Shown: one piece after another, positions 1-10,300 of the stretch | Layout: the number at the start of each line of letters is the position of its first letter | How positions within the stretch are numbered: position 1 is the stretch's first letter | From: Closterium sp. Naga37s-1 | Taxonomy: Eukaryota > Streptophyta > Zygnematophyceae > Desmidiales > Closteriaceae | DNA: 64,000 nt | Assembly (NCBI GenBank): GCA_947471745.1 | Contig: CANJKZ010000092.1 | Location: forward strand, 3,515,001 to 3,579,000 | Direction: 5' to 3' | The notes under the pieces: model-generated | What the model was told of the DNA's origin: nothing | The model's database searches: none | What the model saw: only the letters and a program-made list of their open reading frames with translations | Made by a program: the position numbers and the translations under genes

Positions 1-101
1 GCCACGCACCTCCCTGCCACCCACTGCATGCCACGCACCTCCCTGCCACCCACTGCATGCCACGCACCTCCTTGCCACCCACTGCATGCCACACCACGCA
101 C
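1..101. repeat. 29-bp tandem repeat at the donor side of gatB exon 8
   Basis: Three 29-base units, each starting GCCACGCACCTCC, run up to the exon 8 donor. Read on the minus strand each unit contains GGAGGTGCGTGG, the sequence of the real exon 8 donor, so the unit is a copy of the splice junction. The array continues beyond the window edge. Confidence 0.8.
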
Positions 102-561
102 CTCCTTTCCGATCTTGCCGCTGATGGTGCCGTCCTGAATGAGCGCGATGAGTTCCGCCAGGCTGGCGGGCGGCATGCGGGCGGCCATGGCCAGCACGGA
201 GCAGCGGTGCGCCTTGAGCAGCGCCGTCACGTCGCCCATCAGCCAGTTGGCCGCCGCCTTGGGGTCCGTCCCCTCTGCCAGCACTCCGTCAAAATAGTCC
301 GAGAACTGCATTGGTTGGGGCGGGAGAGGTGACTTTTGAGTCGACTCAGAAGTGCGCCTTGAGCAGCGCCGTCACGTCGCCCATCAGCCAGTTGGCTGCC
401 GCCTTGGGGTCCGCCCCCGCTGCCAGCACACCGTCACAGTAGTCCGAGAACTGCCGCGGTTGAGGGGGGGGGAGAGGAAGGGCTTTGACTATAACCATCT
501 CCCTACACCCACCTCCCTACAAGCACCTTCGCCCATGGACGCAACGCACCTCCCGGTCGTC

Positions 562-601
<40 letters not shown>

Positions 602-3600
602 TCCTGCATGGACAGCCCCAGCGCCTGCTCCCATTCGGCACCACTAATGAAGGCTTGCTAGGAGCTCCCCTACCAATCTGCTGCTGCTGCTGCTGCTGCT
701 GCTCGCTGGAATATGTCTAAGGACCTGCACGCACCTCCCTGTCGTCCACGAGCACGGAAATAAGCCCATGGGCGCACGCACCTCCCTGTCGTCCACGAGC
801 ACGAGCACGTCCTGCATGGACAGCCCCAGCGTCTCGTAGCGCCGCCGCCTTTGAGTCGCCTCAAACACTACACAACCACCTGCTCACAATCACCTTCGCC
901 CATGGACGAGCCGAGCCCCACTGCACGTGTGGCCCCTATAATCATCTCCCTGCACGCACCTCCCGGTCGTCCACGAGCACGAGCACGTCCTGCATGGACA
1001 GCCCCAGCGCCTCGTAGCGCCGCCGCCGCTGCTCCGGCAGTTCCGGCAGGCCTGCCTGCAGCTGGTGCAGGAAGGCCTCTTCCAGGTGCAGCGCGGGCAG
1101 GTCCGGGTCGGGGAAATACCGATAGTCCGCCAGACCCTCCTTGGACCGCATCGGGGCTGTTTCCTGCCAGGTGGTAGGGGGGGGAGGAGAAGGGAGATTA
1201 GATTGATAAGATCTATAAACTCAGGATTTGGCGGTTAGGGAAGTGGCGGTTCATGTCCATGTAATGTCCACGTAATGTCCATGTAATGTCCATGTAATGT
1301 CCACGTAATGTCCACGTAATGTCCACATAATGTCCACGTAATGTCCATGTAATGTCCATGTAATGTCCATGTAATGTCCATGTAATGTCCATGTAATGTC
1401 CATGTAATGTCCATGTAATGTCCATGTAATGTCCACGTAATGTCCATGTAATGTCCATGTAATGTCCATGTAATGTCCATGTAATGTCCATGTAATGTCC
1501 ATGTAGCACAGAAATGAGGAGTTAGGAGTGGAAGGTGTCGGCATGAACAAGCTCGTAGCCGGCTTGTCGCGAGCCGAGCAATGGTGACAGGCCGAGCATT
1601 GGTGACAGGCCGAGCAATGGTGACAGGCCGAGCAATGGTGACAGGCCGAGCAATGGTGACAGGCCGAGCAATGGTGACAGGCCGGGGCTTGTGCCTCGTG
1701 GCAAGCCTTGTGAGGCAGGTGCGCTCGTGTCAAGCCTGCCAGGCTTCTCATAAGCCCCTCTCTGGCTAGTGTGTGAATATTCTTACGGTGGAGACCTAAA
1801 AACGAAACGTCGACAAGAAAGCTCTCGATCCATGTCCAACAAATTCAAGTACTAGTAGCCTAAGTGCTCTCGCAAGGGCTGAAACGAGGAGAGAAAGGAA
1901 GGAGCAATGGGTTAAAATGCTGATTGCTTCCATCAGCTCGTTGCCGCCTCCTTGCGCCCCCTCATCCCACAGCCTCGTCTCACGCACCTGCAGAAAGTGT
2001 AGTTTTGAGACGTCTCAAAACTCATCCCACAGCCTCGTCTCACCTGCCTGCCCTCGTCCCACAGCCTCGTCTCACCTGCCTGCCCTCGTCCCACAGCCTC
2101 GTCTCACCTGCCTGCCCTCGTCCCACAGCCTCGTCTCACCTGCCTGCCCTCATCCCACAGCCTCGTCTCACCTGCCTGCCCTCGTCCCACAGCCTCGTCT
2201 CACCTGCCTGCCCTCGTCCCACAGCCTCGTCTCACCTGCCTGCCCTCGTCCCACAGCCTCGTCTCACCTGCCTGCCCTCATCCCACAGCCTTGTCTCACC
2301 TGCCCGCCCTCATCCCACAGCCTCGTCTCACCTGCCTGCCCTCGTCCCACAGCCTCGTCTCACCTGCCTGCCATCATCCCACAGCCTCGTCTCACCTGCC
2401 TGCCCTCGTCCCACAGCCTCTTCTCACCTGCCTGCCCTCGTCCCACAGCCTCGTCTCACCTGCCTGCCCTCGTCCCACAGCCTCGTCTCACCTGCCTGCC
2501 CTCATCCCACAGCCTTGTCTCACCTGCCCGCCCTCATCCCACAGCCTCGTCTCACCTGCCTGCCCTCGTCCCACAGCCTCGTCTCACCTGCCTGCCCTCA
2601 TCCCACAGCCTCGTCTCACCTGCCTGCCCTCGTCCCACAGCCTCGTCTCACCTGCTTGCCCTCGTCCCACAGCCTCGTCTCTTGCACGATGTGCTGCGCC
2701 TTGCCGTCCCGGAGCAGCTGTGACTGCCGCGTGATCTCAAAGTCAATGGCACGCTGCATCTCCTTGAAAGAGTTCATGTTCTTGATCTCCACCTGCCATG
2801 CCATGCCACTCCATGCCGTGCCATGCCATGCCATGCCATGCCATGCCACGCCATGCCGTGCCATGCCATGCCATGCCATGCCATTCCGTGCCATGCCATG
2901 CCACCGGGGCGGAGCAACACGCACACGGAATGAGTTTAGGCTACTCGTCTCCAACTGGCATCGAGAAGAACGGGCAACGGGCAACGGGCTAATTAAGCTG
3001 AATGAACGCATGTGGTGAGCGAGCGAGGGAGCGAGCAAGCAAAGTATGCATGGGGAACAAAGGAGCATTTTAAGTGTTCATGGCTGGCTACAAACGAGTC
3101 CAACACGCACGCACTCGCCTTCACGGACCTGCCATGCCATATGCTCCCCAGCCCAGCCCATCACCCTCTAGCCCATATTCTCACCTTGTTACCGAGCCTC
3201 TCTCCTTGAGGCCGAACCTCTCCCCCTTGTGCCGAACCTCTCTTCTTGGTGCGGAGGGACCTTTCACTCACCTTGGTGCCAAGGGTGGTTTGACCACGGG
3301 GCCGCACGGAGACGTTGACATCGCAGCGCATGGAACCCTCCGCCATGTTGCCGTTGCCCACCCCCACGTACCGCACCTGATGACGTGTCACCGCACCACA
3401 CCGCACACACACCGGCAGGGAGCACGCACGGGTGTATGGAGCATGGGTGGTTGCATCATAATACAGACTAAGAAATACAAACTGACCGGAAACAAGGGCA
3501 CGTAGTAGAAGTTTATCAATGGGCAATTGCTTGGGCACAGGGGACAGGGCACAAGGCACAGCACACAGCACACGCCACAGCACACAGCTCACAGCACAGC

Positions 3601-6600
3601 ACAGCACACAGCACACAGCACACAGCACACAGCACACAGCACAGCACACAGCACACAGCACACAGCACAGCACACAGCAGCACACACACAGCACAGCACA
3701 CGCCACGGTACCAGTCTCTGCAGCTCGGCGGCGTATTCAGCTGCCTCTGCCCCGGAGCGCATGTCGGGCTCAGATACCACCTCCACCAGTGCCACCCCCG
3801 CCCGGTTCAGATCCACCTGAGAGATGGCACATGCAGAGATGGCACGGGCAGAGAGGGCACGGGCAGAGATGGCACGGGCAGAGAGGGCACGGGCAGAGAT
3901 GGCACGGGCAGAGATGGCACGGGCAGAGATGGCACGGGCAGAGAGACAGGTAAGAACGTGCAAGCCACACTGGCAGCGACAGCAAGCATGGGCTGTGCTT
4001 CCATGCCTGGTACACCTCACCTCACCTCACCTCACCTCACCTCACCTCACCTCACCTCACCTCACCTCACCTCACCACCATCCCATCCCACGTGTCACCA
4101 CCCCCATGCAGCGCCTCACCTGGCTGCCATCCCCCCCAAGCAGCGCCTCACCTGGCTGCCATCCCCCCCAAGCAGCGCCTCACCTGGCTGCCATCCCCCC
4201 CAAGCAGCGCCTCACCTGGCTGCCATCCCCCCCAAGCAGCGCCTCACCTGGCTGCCATCCCCCCCAAGCAGCGCCTCACCTGGCTGCCATCCCCCCCAAG
4301 CAGCGCCTCACCTGGCTGCCATCCCCCCCAAGCAGCGCCTCACCTGGCTGCCATCCCCCCCAAGCAGCGCCTCACCTGGCTGCCATCCCCCCCAAGCAGC
4401 GCCTCACCTGGCTGCCATCCCCCCCAAGCAGCGCCTCACCTGGCTGCCATCCCCCCCAAGCAGCGCCTCACCTGGCTGCCATCCCCCCCATGCAGCGACT
4501 TCCCGGCATCTTCCTCCAGATGGGCGCGCGTGACTCCAAAGCGCCGCCGCCCGCCACCCGCCTCGAGGGGCATGTCCACATCCACGTGGCCGCGCGCTGC
4601 CAGAGGCTCGTCAAACTGCGATATCTGCACGGGGGGAGTGCAGTGCAGTGCAGCGCAGCGCAGCACGGGGGGAGGGGAGAGGGTGGCAGGGGGCGCTTTT
4701 GAGTCGACTCAAAGGCAGACTGGGCATGTCGACGTCCACATGGCCGTGCGCTGCCAGGGGCTTGTCAAACTGCGATATCTGCCGCAGCACGGGGGGAGAG
4801 GGTGGCAGGGGGAATGGTTTGAGGCGCCTCAGAACTAGACGCCTCGAGGGGCATGCCCACGTCACGTCCACATGGCCGCGCGCTGCCAGGGGCTCGTCAA
4901 ACTGCGATATCTGCCGCAGCACGGGGGGAGAGGGTGGCAGGGGGAATGGTTTGAGGCGCCTCAGAACTAGACGCCTCGAGGGGCATGCCCACGTCACGTC
5001 CACATGGCCGCGCGCTGCCAGGGGCTCGTCAAACTGCGATATCTGCCGCAGCGCAGCACGGGGGGAGAGGGTGGCAGGGGGCGTGGTGGTGGCATTGAGA
5101 GAATGGAGGGGGGAGGGGAGGATAACCGGCGTGGCATGGGAATGGGGAAGGAAATGTCTCGACATGCCCGCCCGCCTGCACTCTCAGCACTGTGCTCTCT
5201 GCTCAACCCTGTCCCACATTCTCCTGCGCCTCTCCTGTGCCACTACATGCCACGTGCTAGCCCTACAACGCACCTAGCATGGGGCTCTTGGGGAGGCAGA
5301 GCGGCACCTGATAGCCATTCACCTGATAGCCATTCACCTGATAGCCATTCACCTGATAGCCATTCACCTGATAGCCATTCACCTGATAGCCATTCACCTG
5401 ATAGCCATTCACCTGATAGCCATTCACCTGATAGCCATTCACCTGATAGCCATTCACCTGATAGCCATTCACCTGATAGCCATTCACCTGATAGCCATTC
5501 ACCTGATAGCCATTCACCTGATAGCCATTCACCTGATAGCCATTCACCTGATAGCCATTCACCTGATAGCCATTCACCTGATAGCCATTCACCTGATAGC
5601 CATTCACCTGATAGCCCTTCACCTGAAAGCCATTCACCTGATAGCCATTCACCTGATAGCCCTTCACCTGGTAGCCCTTCACCTGGTAGCCCTTGGGGAG
5701 GTCGCACCTGGTAGCCCTTGGGCAGGTCGGGGTAGAAGTACTGCTTGCGGTCGAACTTGCTCGTCAGCGCCACGTGGCACTGCAGCGCCAGCGCCAGCCG
5801 CACAGCCGCATCCACCACGCGCGCGTTCAGCACGGGCAGCGCGCCGGGCTGCCCCATGCACGTGGGGCACACGTGCTCGTTGGGCGCCGCGCCGTACTGC
5901 GCCGCGCACCTGCAGAACGCCTGCCAGCGGGCGGCGGATCGAGGGGCGGAGGGCGGAGGGCGGGAGAATGGGCGGGGCGGGAGTGAGTGGCGAGTGTTGC
6001 CTCGTGGCGCGGGGGGGGGAAGAGGCGCATATGTGGTGCGCAAGGAGGCGCGGAGGGCGCGGAGTGAGATGACGGCGAGCGGCGGTGGCAGTAGGCGTGG
6101 AGCTGCGCGGCTGCTCGGCTGCGTGGAGCTGAGCGGCGGTGACAGTTCCCCACCCCGGTAGCGCGCCGCGCCCCACTGATCCGCTGCGCCTTGCCCGACG
6201 CGCCACGCACCTTGGTCGCCGTGTTCAGCTGCACGTGCGTTTCGATGCCGATCACCGCCTCAAACTCCCCCTCACCGCGCGCCGAGCCTTCCGCCGTCTG
6301 CCCCTCTGCCACCGACACCGCGTGCGCGCGAGCTCTCCCCATATTGGGGCGCTGCGCCCTCGCCACGGCCCTCGACGAGCTGGACGGCGCGGCGGCCGTG
6401 CGCGCGTCAACGCGCGAAAGGTGGGCCGCGCGCGCCGACGACGGGCAGCATGGAAGGGCGACCGCGCCGCAACGGACGGCCGGAGCGGCTGCCACAGACG
6501 CGGAATGCCGCGCAGATAGCGACAAGAGAGACATTGCCGCACCTGTTACACACGTGGCAGACGGCATTCGAATTGCGGCTTTCCGCGTGGATGAGGAAAG

Positions 6601-6666
6601 CACGGCGCAGGCTTCCAGCGCGCGGAGAATAGCGAGTGAAGGACGCGGAAAACAGCGGGCGAGCAT
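102..6666 (-). CDS. gatB: Aspartyl/glutamyl-tRNA(Asn/Gln) amidotransferase subunit B, organellar (3' end outside window)
   Basis: GatB of the GatCAB complex, which amidates mischarged Glu-tRNA(Gln)/Asp-tRNA(Asn) in plastids and mitochondria. Exons in transcript order: 6666-6211, 5920-5708, 4624-4472, 3816-3712, 3376-3272, 2792-2652, 1163-960, 305-102. All are multiples of three, join in phase 0 and give 527 codons so far. An Arg/Ser/Ala-rich presequence of about 135 residues (start ATG at 6666) precedes the hallmark [15 protein letters not shown]. Next come [122 protein letters not shown], and the Yqey-like tail ([25 protein letters not shown]). The last exon or exons lie beyond base 1. Introns are packed with arrays and partial exon copies. 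It is divergent from the CYFIP gene. Identification is by recognised family motifs; the exon borders are my inference. Confidence 0.93.
352..451 (-). other. Echo of gatB exon 8, 5' part
   Basis: Repeats the acceptor (CGGCAG) and the first 33 codons of exon 8 ([20 protein letters not shown]..., against [20 protein letters not shown]... in the full exon at 305-102). It is cut off exactly at a palindrome with core 338-347, after which the full exon begins. Differences between copies are few, so the duplication is fairly young. Confidence 0.8.
541..866 (-). other. Two echoes of gatB exon 7, 3' part with donor
   Basis: Copies at about 545-640 and 780-850 repeat the exon 7 end ([18 protein letters not shown]) followed by a donor. 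In the first, a CACGAG hexamer within the copied exon has expanded to six units. A palindrome core (GAGTCGCCTC, 853-862) separates the echoes from the full exon side. Confidence 0.75.
1250..1506. repeat. 11-bp minisatellite, about 23 copies
   Basis: Unit CATGTAATGTC with occasional CACGTAATGTC variants, in gatB intron 6. It is open in several frames because the unit is not a multiple of three, which creates spurious long frames on the minus strand. Confidence 0.95.
1576..1684. repeat. 18-bp minisatellite, six copies
   Basis: Unit GCCGAGCAATGGTGACAG in gatB intron 6; one unit carries CATTGG instead of CAATGG. Confidence 0.95.
1966..2690. repeat. 32-bp array built from the gatB exon 6 donor junction, about 22 copies
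   Basis: Each unit, read on the minus strand, holds the last codons of exon 6 (LWDEGKQ region) followed by GTGAGACGAGG, that is, the exon end and its donor. The full exon stops at 2652 and the array runs on into the intron. One unit near the far end is interrupted by a 22-base palindrome at 2001-2022. Confidence 0.93.
2795..2902. repeat. Pentamer CCATG array at the gatB exon 6 acceptor
   Basis: About 20 units of CCATG with CCACG, CCGTG and CCACT variants, directly upstream (minus strand) of the exon 6 acceptor at 2793. The unit echoes the acceptor context GGCATGGCAG. Confidence 0.9.
3545..3705. repeat. CAGCACA-type array next to the gatB exon 4 donor
   Basis: Irregular CACAG/CAGCACA units fill the 5' part of intron 4 directly after the exon 4 donor at 3711. 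Confidence 0.88.
3826..3950. repeat. 15-bp array at the gatB exon 4 acceptor, eight copies
   Basis: Unit GAGATGGCACGGGCA, with GAGAGGGCACGGGCA variants, ends at the exon 4 acceptor, whose own context (GTGCCATCTCTCAG on the minus strand) matches the unit. Confidence 0.9.
4017..4076. repeat. CTCAC pentamer array
   Basis: About eleven perfect CTCAC units inside gatB intron 3. Confidence 0.92.
4106..4498. repeat. 32-bp array built from the gatB exon 3 donor junction, 12 copies
   Basis: Minus-strand units contain GATGGCAGCCAG then GTGAGGCGCTG, the end of exon 3 and its donor (exon end at 4472). Nearly identical copies follow it into the intron, so the transcript presents a row of equivalent donors. 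Confidence 0.93.
4690..5066 (-). other. Three echoes of gatB exon 3, 5' part, separated by palindromes
   Basis: Three copies of acceptor plus [16 protein letters not shown] lie upstream of the complete exon 3 (start 4624). Palindromes centred at 4705, 4825 and 4957 sit between successive copies, one palindrome per junction. The two outer copies are almost identical (about 130-base period), so they are the youngest. Confidence 0.85.
5306..5706. repeat. 15-bp array built from the gatB exon 2 donor junction, about 26 copies
   Basis: Unit CACCTGATAGCCATT. On the minus strand it reads GGCTATCAGGTGAAT, a one-base variant of the real exon 2 end GGCTACCAG followed by donor GTGCGA. Units nearest the exon (5650-5706) carry the ancestral GGTAGCCCTT form, so expansion proceeded away from the exon. 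Confidence 0.95.
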
Positions 6667-7383
6667 GGAGGGCGGAGGGGATCAGGGGCGAGACCGGGAA
6701 TGGCGATGAAGGGGGAAATCGAGTGGGCGGGGATGCTGTGCCAATGTGAAATCCTCGTTATCGAGACCCCAGTTTTTTTTTGTCTGCTAAAAAGAGGCAC
6801 ACCTAGCGAAGTTGTTACTGATGAACCGCACACATCCGTACCTTCACGGCAGGTGTAAGTACGGTCCAAACCTGAATAACCTGATTCTGATTGGTCAGGG
6901 CGGGAACAATGTCTGCGCGCGAAAACTCTGTCACGCGAAGTACGCCAAATTGTTTTGGCTTGGGATGAAGCAGCCTGACAGCATCTCCTCTAGGAGACTC
7001 ACGAAGCGCGAAACCTAGCGCCTAGCAGTGCAATCATCGAAAGCCAGTTTCTGAGCAGCCCGACGAAGCAATTTTGGCAGTGCGAACCTAGAAGCAAATT
7101 TGATTTTCTTTCTACGGCGCTTTCCGCCACTCCTAGTAGCGCATTTGGAAAACGTAATTTTTACCAATTCATCAGCTACTTGACACGTTTCTCAGAACGA
7201 CTTGGTGAAGCGATGGATGGACTTTATCGTGAATGACGCTATTTTGTTATGAGGAGCCTCCTAGCGACTCGGTAGTGTTATCGAATTCGGGGTTGCGTAA
7301 TGATCTCGAAACCAGAGTAAAGTAGTGCTGACAATTCGAGATACGAGTTGCTTTTGAGTTCGAAAGTAGTGATTCGAGCGTCA
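6667..7383. promoter_or_regulatory. Divergent intergenic promoter between gatB and the CYFIP homologue
   Basis: This 717-base stretch separates the two opposed start codons (6666 on -, 7384 on +). It is less GC-rich than its neighbours and almost free of the tandem arrays and palindromes that fill the rest of the window. A run of eight or more T is near 6772. No TATA box is convincing. Its role as a shared promoter is inferred only from geometry. Confidence 0.5.
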
Positions 7384-10300
7384 ATGGCGCTGACGGTGGA
7401 TGATGCGATCGCGACGCTGTTCACGCTGACTCAGCATGACGAGCAGCCGGGCGTGCAGGGTCTCACATCCACCATGGTGTACGACGCATCGTACAGGACG
7501 TCGTATACAGGTAGACACAGCAGGCCGTATCATGTCATACAGCAAGTCGTACGCAGGTAGCCATGTCGCCACTCCTTTTACCCCATTTATTCATCCCGCG
7601 TCCGTTACCCTCCTTTTCCCCCCTGTCGTCACACCCCCGCCTCACGCCACCCGCTCCTAGCTTCCGTCGCCATACCCCCGCCTCACGCCACTCGCTCCTA
7701 GCTTCCGTCGCCATACCCCCGGCTTCGCGCCACCCGCTCCTTCTGTCCGCCCTGGCTGTCCAGAGCACGTCGAGGTGGCTGCGTGCTAGCTGTCCCTTCC
7801 AGCTGTCCCTTCCAGCTGTCCCTTCCAGCTGTCCCTTCCCGCTGTCCCTTCCAGCTGTCCCTTCCAGCTGTCCCTTCCCGCTGTCCCTTCCAACTGTCCC
7901 TTCCAGCTGTCCCTTCCAGCTGTCCCTTCCAGCTGTCCCTTCCAACTGTCCCTTCCCGCTGTCCCTTTCCCCTGCTTTTCACCCCAACCCTCCCCTCCCT
8001 CCAGAGTACGCCGAGGTGGCGGCCGGCCTGCTAGCTGTCCCTTCCAGCTGTCCCTTCCAGCTGTCCCTTCCCGCTGTCCCTTCCAGCTGTCCCTTCCAGC
8101 TGTCCCTTCCCGCTGTCCCTTCCAACTGTCCCTTCCAGCTGTCCCTTCCAGCTGTCCCTTCCAGCTGTCCCTTCCAACTGTCCCTTCCCGCTGTCCCTTT
8201 CCCCTGCTTTTCACCCCAACCCTCCCCTCCCTCCAGAGTACGCCGAGGTGGCGGCCGGCCTGCTAGCTGTCCCTTCCAGCTGTCCCTCATGTTCACCCCC
8301 TTCTCCCCTCTTTTTCACCCCCTTCTCCCCTCTTTTTCACCCCCTTCGTCTTCATGCCATGGTCACCCAAACCCCCCCTCCCCCTCCCCCCTTCCTCCAG
8401 AGTACGCCGAGGTGGCGGCCTTCCAGCTGTCTCTGGAGGACGACACTGCCGCCATCAACCAGCTGGTGAGGGGCGGAGAGCGAGAGGGGGAGAGAGTGAG
8501 AAAAGGGAGGAGATGAGGGAGGGGAGCGAGAACAGGGAGGGAGGTGGCGGCCTTCCAGCTGTCTCTGGAGGACGACACTGCCGCCATCAGCCAGCTGGTG
8601 AGGGGGTGGACGGGAGGGGCAGGGGAGGGGACCCACCGAGTGTGGGAGTGTGGGAGTGAGGGAGAGAGGGTGTGGATAGAGAGCAGGGAGCCGAGGTGGC
8701 GGCGTTCCAGCTGTACAGACGTCTCAACTCAACCAGCTGGTGAGGGGCGGGGAGGGAAGGGAGTGAGAGAGGTGGGAAGGGAGAGAGGGAGAGGGAGAGG
8801 AGAGAGAGAGAGGGAGGGAAGAGGAGGAGAGATGGGAGAGAGGGAGAGGGGAGAGAGGGAGAGGGAGGGGAGAGCGAGCAGGGAGGGGACCCACCAAGTG
8901 TGGGAGAGAGAGGGAGTGGGTAGAAAGCAGGGAGGGGATAGAAAGCAGGGAGGGGAGGTGGCGGCCTTTCAGCTGCCCTTGCAGGCGACACTGCCACCAT
9001 CAACCAACTGGTGAGGTGAAGGGGCGGGTCGAGGGGCAGGGGAGGGATGGAGGGGAGATAAGGAGAGGAGAGGGGGGAGGGAGGGGAAAGAGGGGAGAGG
9101 AAGGGGAGGGTGGAGAGGAAGGAAAAATATTATAACTGATGGAGAGATGTAAACATGCAAGCCTCCAGGTGACGGGTGAATGGGCCAACGAGACGGACAG
9201 GGGGCTTGAGAGGAGAGTCGTAGGGGATGGGAGTAGGCAGATCGGCAAACCTGCATAGTCGTTCGTTTGGCAACACTGGCGCGGATGCATGTCAGCAAGC
9301 ACTCGGGTGACTTTAGAGTCGACTCAAAAGCCACCTCGTTACAATGGCACAGGAGGATGCATGTCAGCAAGCACTGACATGAATTTGTTTCAAAAGTCAC
9401 TGATATTGGTTTTTTATTCAAACGGTAAACTCCATCCGCTTACTTCTGGTCCTCTGACTGCAACCCCCCTCTGTTTTGTCTCTCCTCCTCTTTTTTCTCA
9501 CTCTTCACTCCTACGTCTTCTATCCCTCTACCCTCCTCTAACACCCATCATCCCATCCCGTGCACATGGCATGGCTGCAGGACGCCCTATTGGCAGATGG
9601 CAGGGACATGCTCGCATCGCTATGCACCCTCTGAGTCGACTCAGTCATTACTCATCTCACCCCCTTGCGTGCTGCATGTGCGCATGGCATGGCATGGCAT
9701 GGCATGGCGTCACTGCAGGACGCCCTGTTGGCAGATGGAAAGGACGCTCTCGCATCGCTCTACACCTACCGCAGCGTTTCCAAGTCCTTTCCTGAGGTAG
9801 GACACGTGGCAATTGATTTGAGGCAGTGATCCAGCACCCAGCTGCCAGCAGGGCGCAAGTCTAGCATCGCTCGACGCTGTGTGTGCCCGCCACAGCGTTG
9901 GTAAGGCCTTTGATGAGGCAGGGCGCCTCTCAGGTCTGCAGAGGGAGGTAGCTGCAGAGGGAGGCAGCTGCAGAGGGAGGTAGCAGAGCATAGGAATCTT
10001 CCTCTTTCACTTGAAGGATTCTTACCGTCTGTAAGAGTACTACAAACACCCTTCATTGCTAATCTTGAACCCTCTCCCCGTCGCTCATCTCTCCCTTAAT
10101 GTTTTTCTGCTACCCACTGCCTCCCTGCAGTCAGTGCAAGCTCTGGACGAGAATGCAGAGCCAGGTCTGCTGCAAGAGGCGTTTGCGGTTGTAGATGTGG
10201 AGATGAATTTTGAGTCGACTCAGATGTCACCTTGCTCTTTCTCTCTTCCCTGTCTTTCTCCCACCCGCTGCCTCCCTGCAGTCAGTGCAAGCTCTGGACG

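Noticed and set aside
1917-3018. Long plus-strand frames with [11 protein letters not shown] repeats
   Set aside because: Antisense readings of the 32-bp donor-derived array and exon 6 of gatB.
5004-5714. Repeat protein (SPDSH)n
   Set aside because: Reading of the 15-bp gatB intron 2 array; no start context or homology.
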